Virus record (IMG/VR): IMGVR_UViG_3300030115_000006
Span: 1-24,370 of that record
Origin: a virus
Length of the DNA stretch: 24,370 bases
Direction: 5' to 3' (one strand)
The notes beneath the pieces are model-generated. The model saw only the letters and a program-made list of their open reading frames with translations. It made no database searches and was not told the DNA's origin. Made by a program: the position numbers and the translations under genes. Of the stretch, positions 24,144 through 24,370 are shown piece by piece; within the stretch, counting starts at the first letter, position 1; each line of letters begins with the position of its first letter.

Positions 24144-24370
24144 ATATACATCCCCTTTATCATCCTTTATTCAGCAATACCGTAAAACATAGCTTGTGTC
24201 CTAGCCTACGCTAATGAATTTCAAAAAGTAGACGATTCACAAGCAAGATGTACGTTTCGTCATCTGTAGAACATTTAATATAATTTAATATGTTTATGGT
24301 TTACGACGTGCTACAATAAATTTGCCTGTGGTGGGCATAATCAAATAAGTCAAGAGCCGTATATGTGCTA
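24144..24370. promoter_or_regulatory. AT-rich non-coding end region with promoter-like box
   Basis: No gene is visible in the last 227 bases. A perfect TATAAT lies at 24279-24284, with only weak TTCGTC at the -35 place (24256-24261, 17 bases upstream). It is inside a direct repeat, TTTAATAT at 24274 and 24284. A second box, TACAAT, lies at 24312-24317. A promoter for a gene beyond the window is possible. Confidence 0.35.

Noticed and set aside
1-24370. Integrase, att site, tRNA or IS element
   Set aside because: I looked for these and saw no tyrosine or serine recombinase motifs, no cloverleaf and no paired terminal repeats.

Overview
The window is a block of a tailed double-stranded DNA phage or prophage with a long, apparently non-contractile tail (siphovirus type). 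From position 1 to about 21,090 every gene lies on the + strand with short gaps or overlaps, in the classic late order: end of a probable small terminase, large terminase, portal, MuF-type minor head protein, scaffold, major capsid, head-tail connectors, tail tube, tail assembly chaperones, tape measure, baseplate/fibre proteins, lysis genes. No sheath gene, integrase, att site, tRNA or replication gene is visible, so lifestyle cannot be read from this window.

The tail-tip region (11.4-17.4 kb) holds a 1237-residue protein with two LamG-like domains flanking 21 tandem copies of a roughly 14-residue repeat, followed by a baseplate-hub-like region and a cysteine-rich tip. Next come a small tail protein and a fibre. 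The lysis region (17.4-19.1 kb) has an XhlA-like membrane protein, a C39-like cysteine-peptidase endolysin candidate and a two-segment holin. It is followed by a secreted 668-residue enzyme joining GH5 and GH16 glycosidase domains, with a Pro/Thr-rich linker and a small C-terminal tail. This is the most unusual gene in the window.

Two hairpins end the late operon at 21.1 kb. Beyond them a convergent minus-strand gene encodes a membrane protein with a coiled coil and a soluble C-terminal region. It is divergent from a small plus-strand operon (22.6-24.1 kb) that starts with a Cro/C1-type HTH protein and continues with five small unrecognised proteins. These include a 55-residue protein with 12 cysteines, two distantly related small paralogues and a CxxC...CxxC protein. 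The operon ends at a clear hairpin terminator, followed by about 230 bases of AT-rich non-coding DNA with a promoter-like box.

Host: the TPTPxPTxT-type linker, the beta-glucan-type hydrolase domains and the form of the small HTH protein recall phages and genomes of Chloroflexota. This is an inference from style only. AAGGAG-type ribosome sites precede most genes, and base composition looks even across the late genes.
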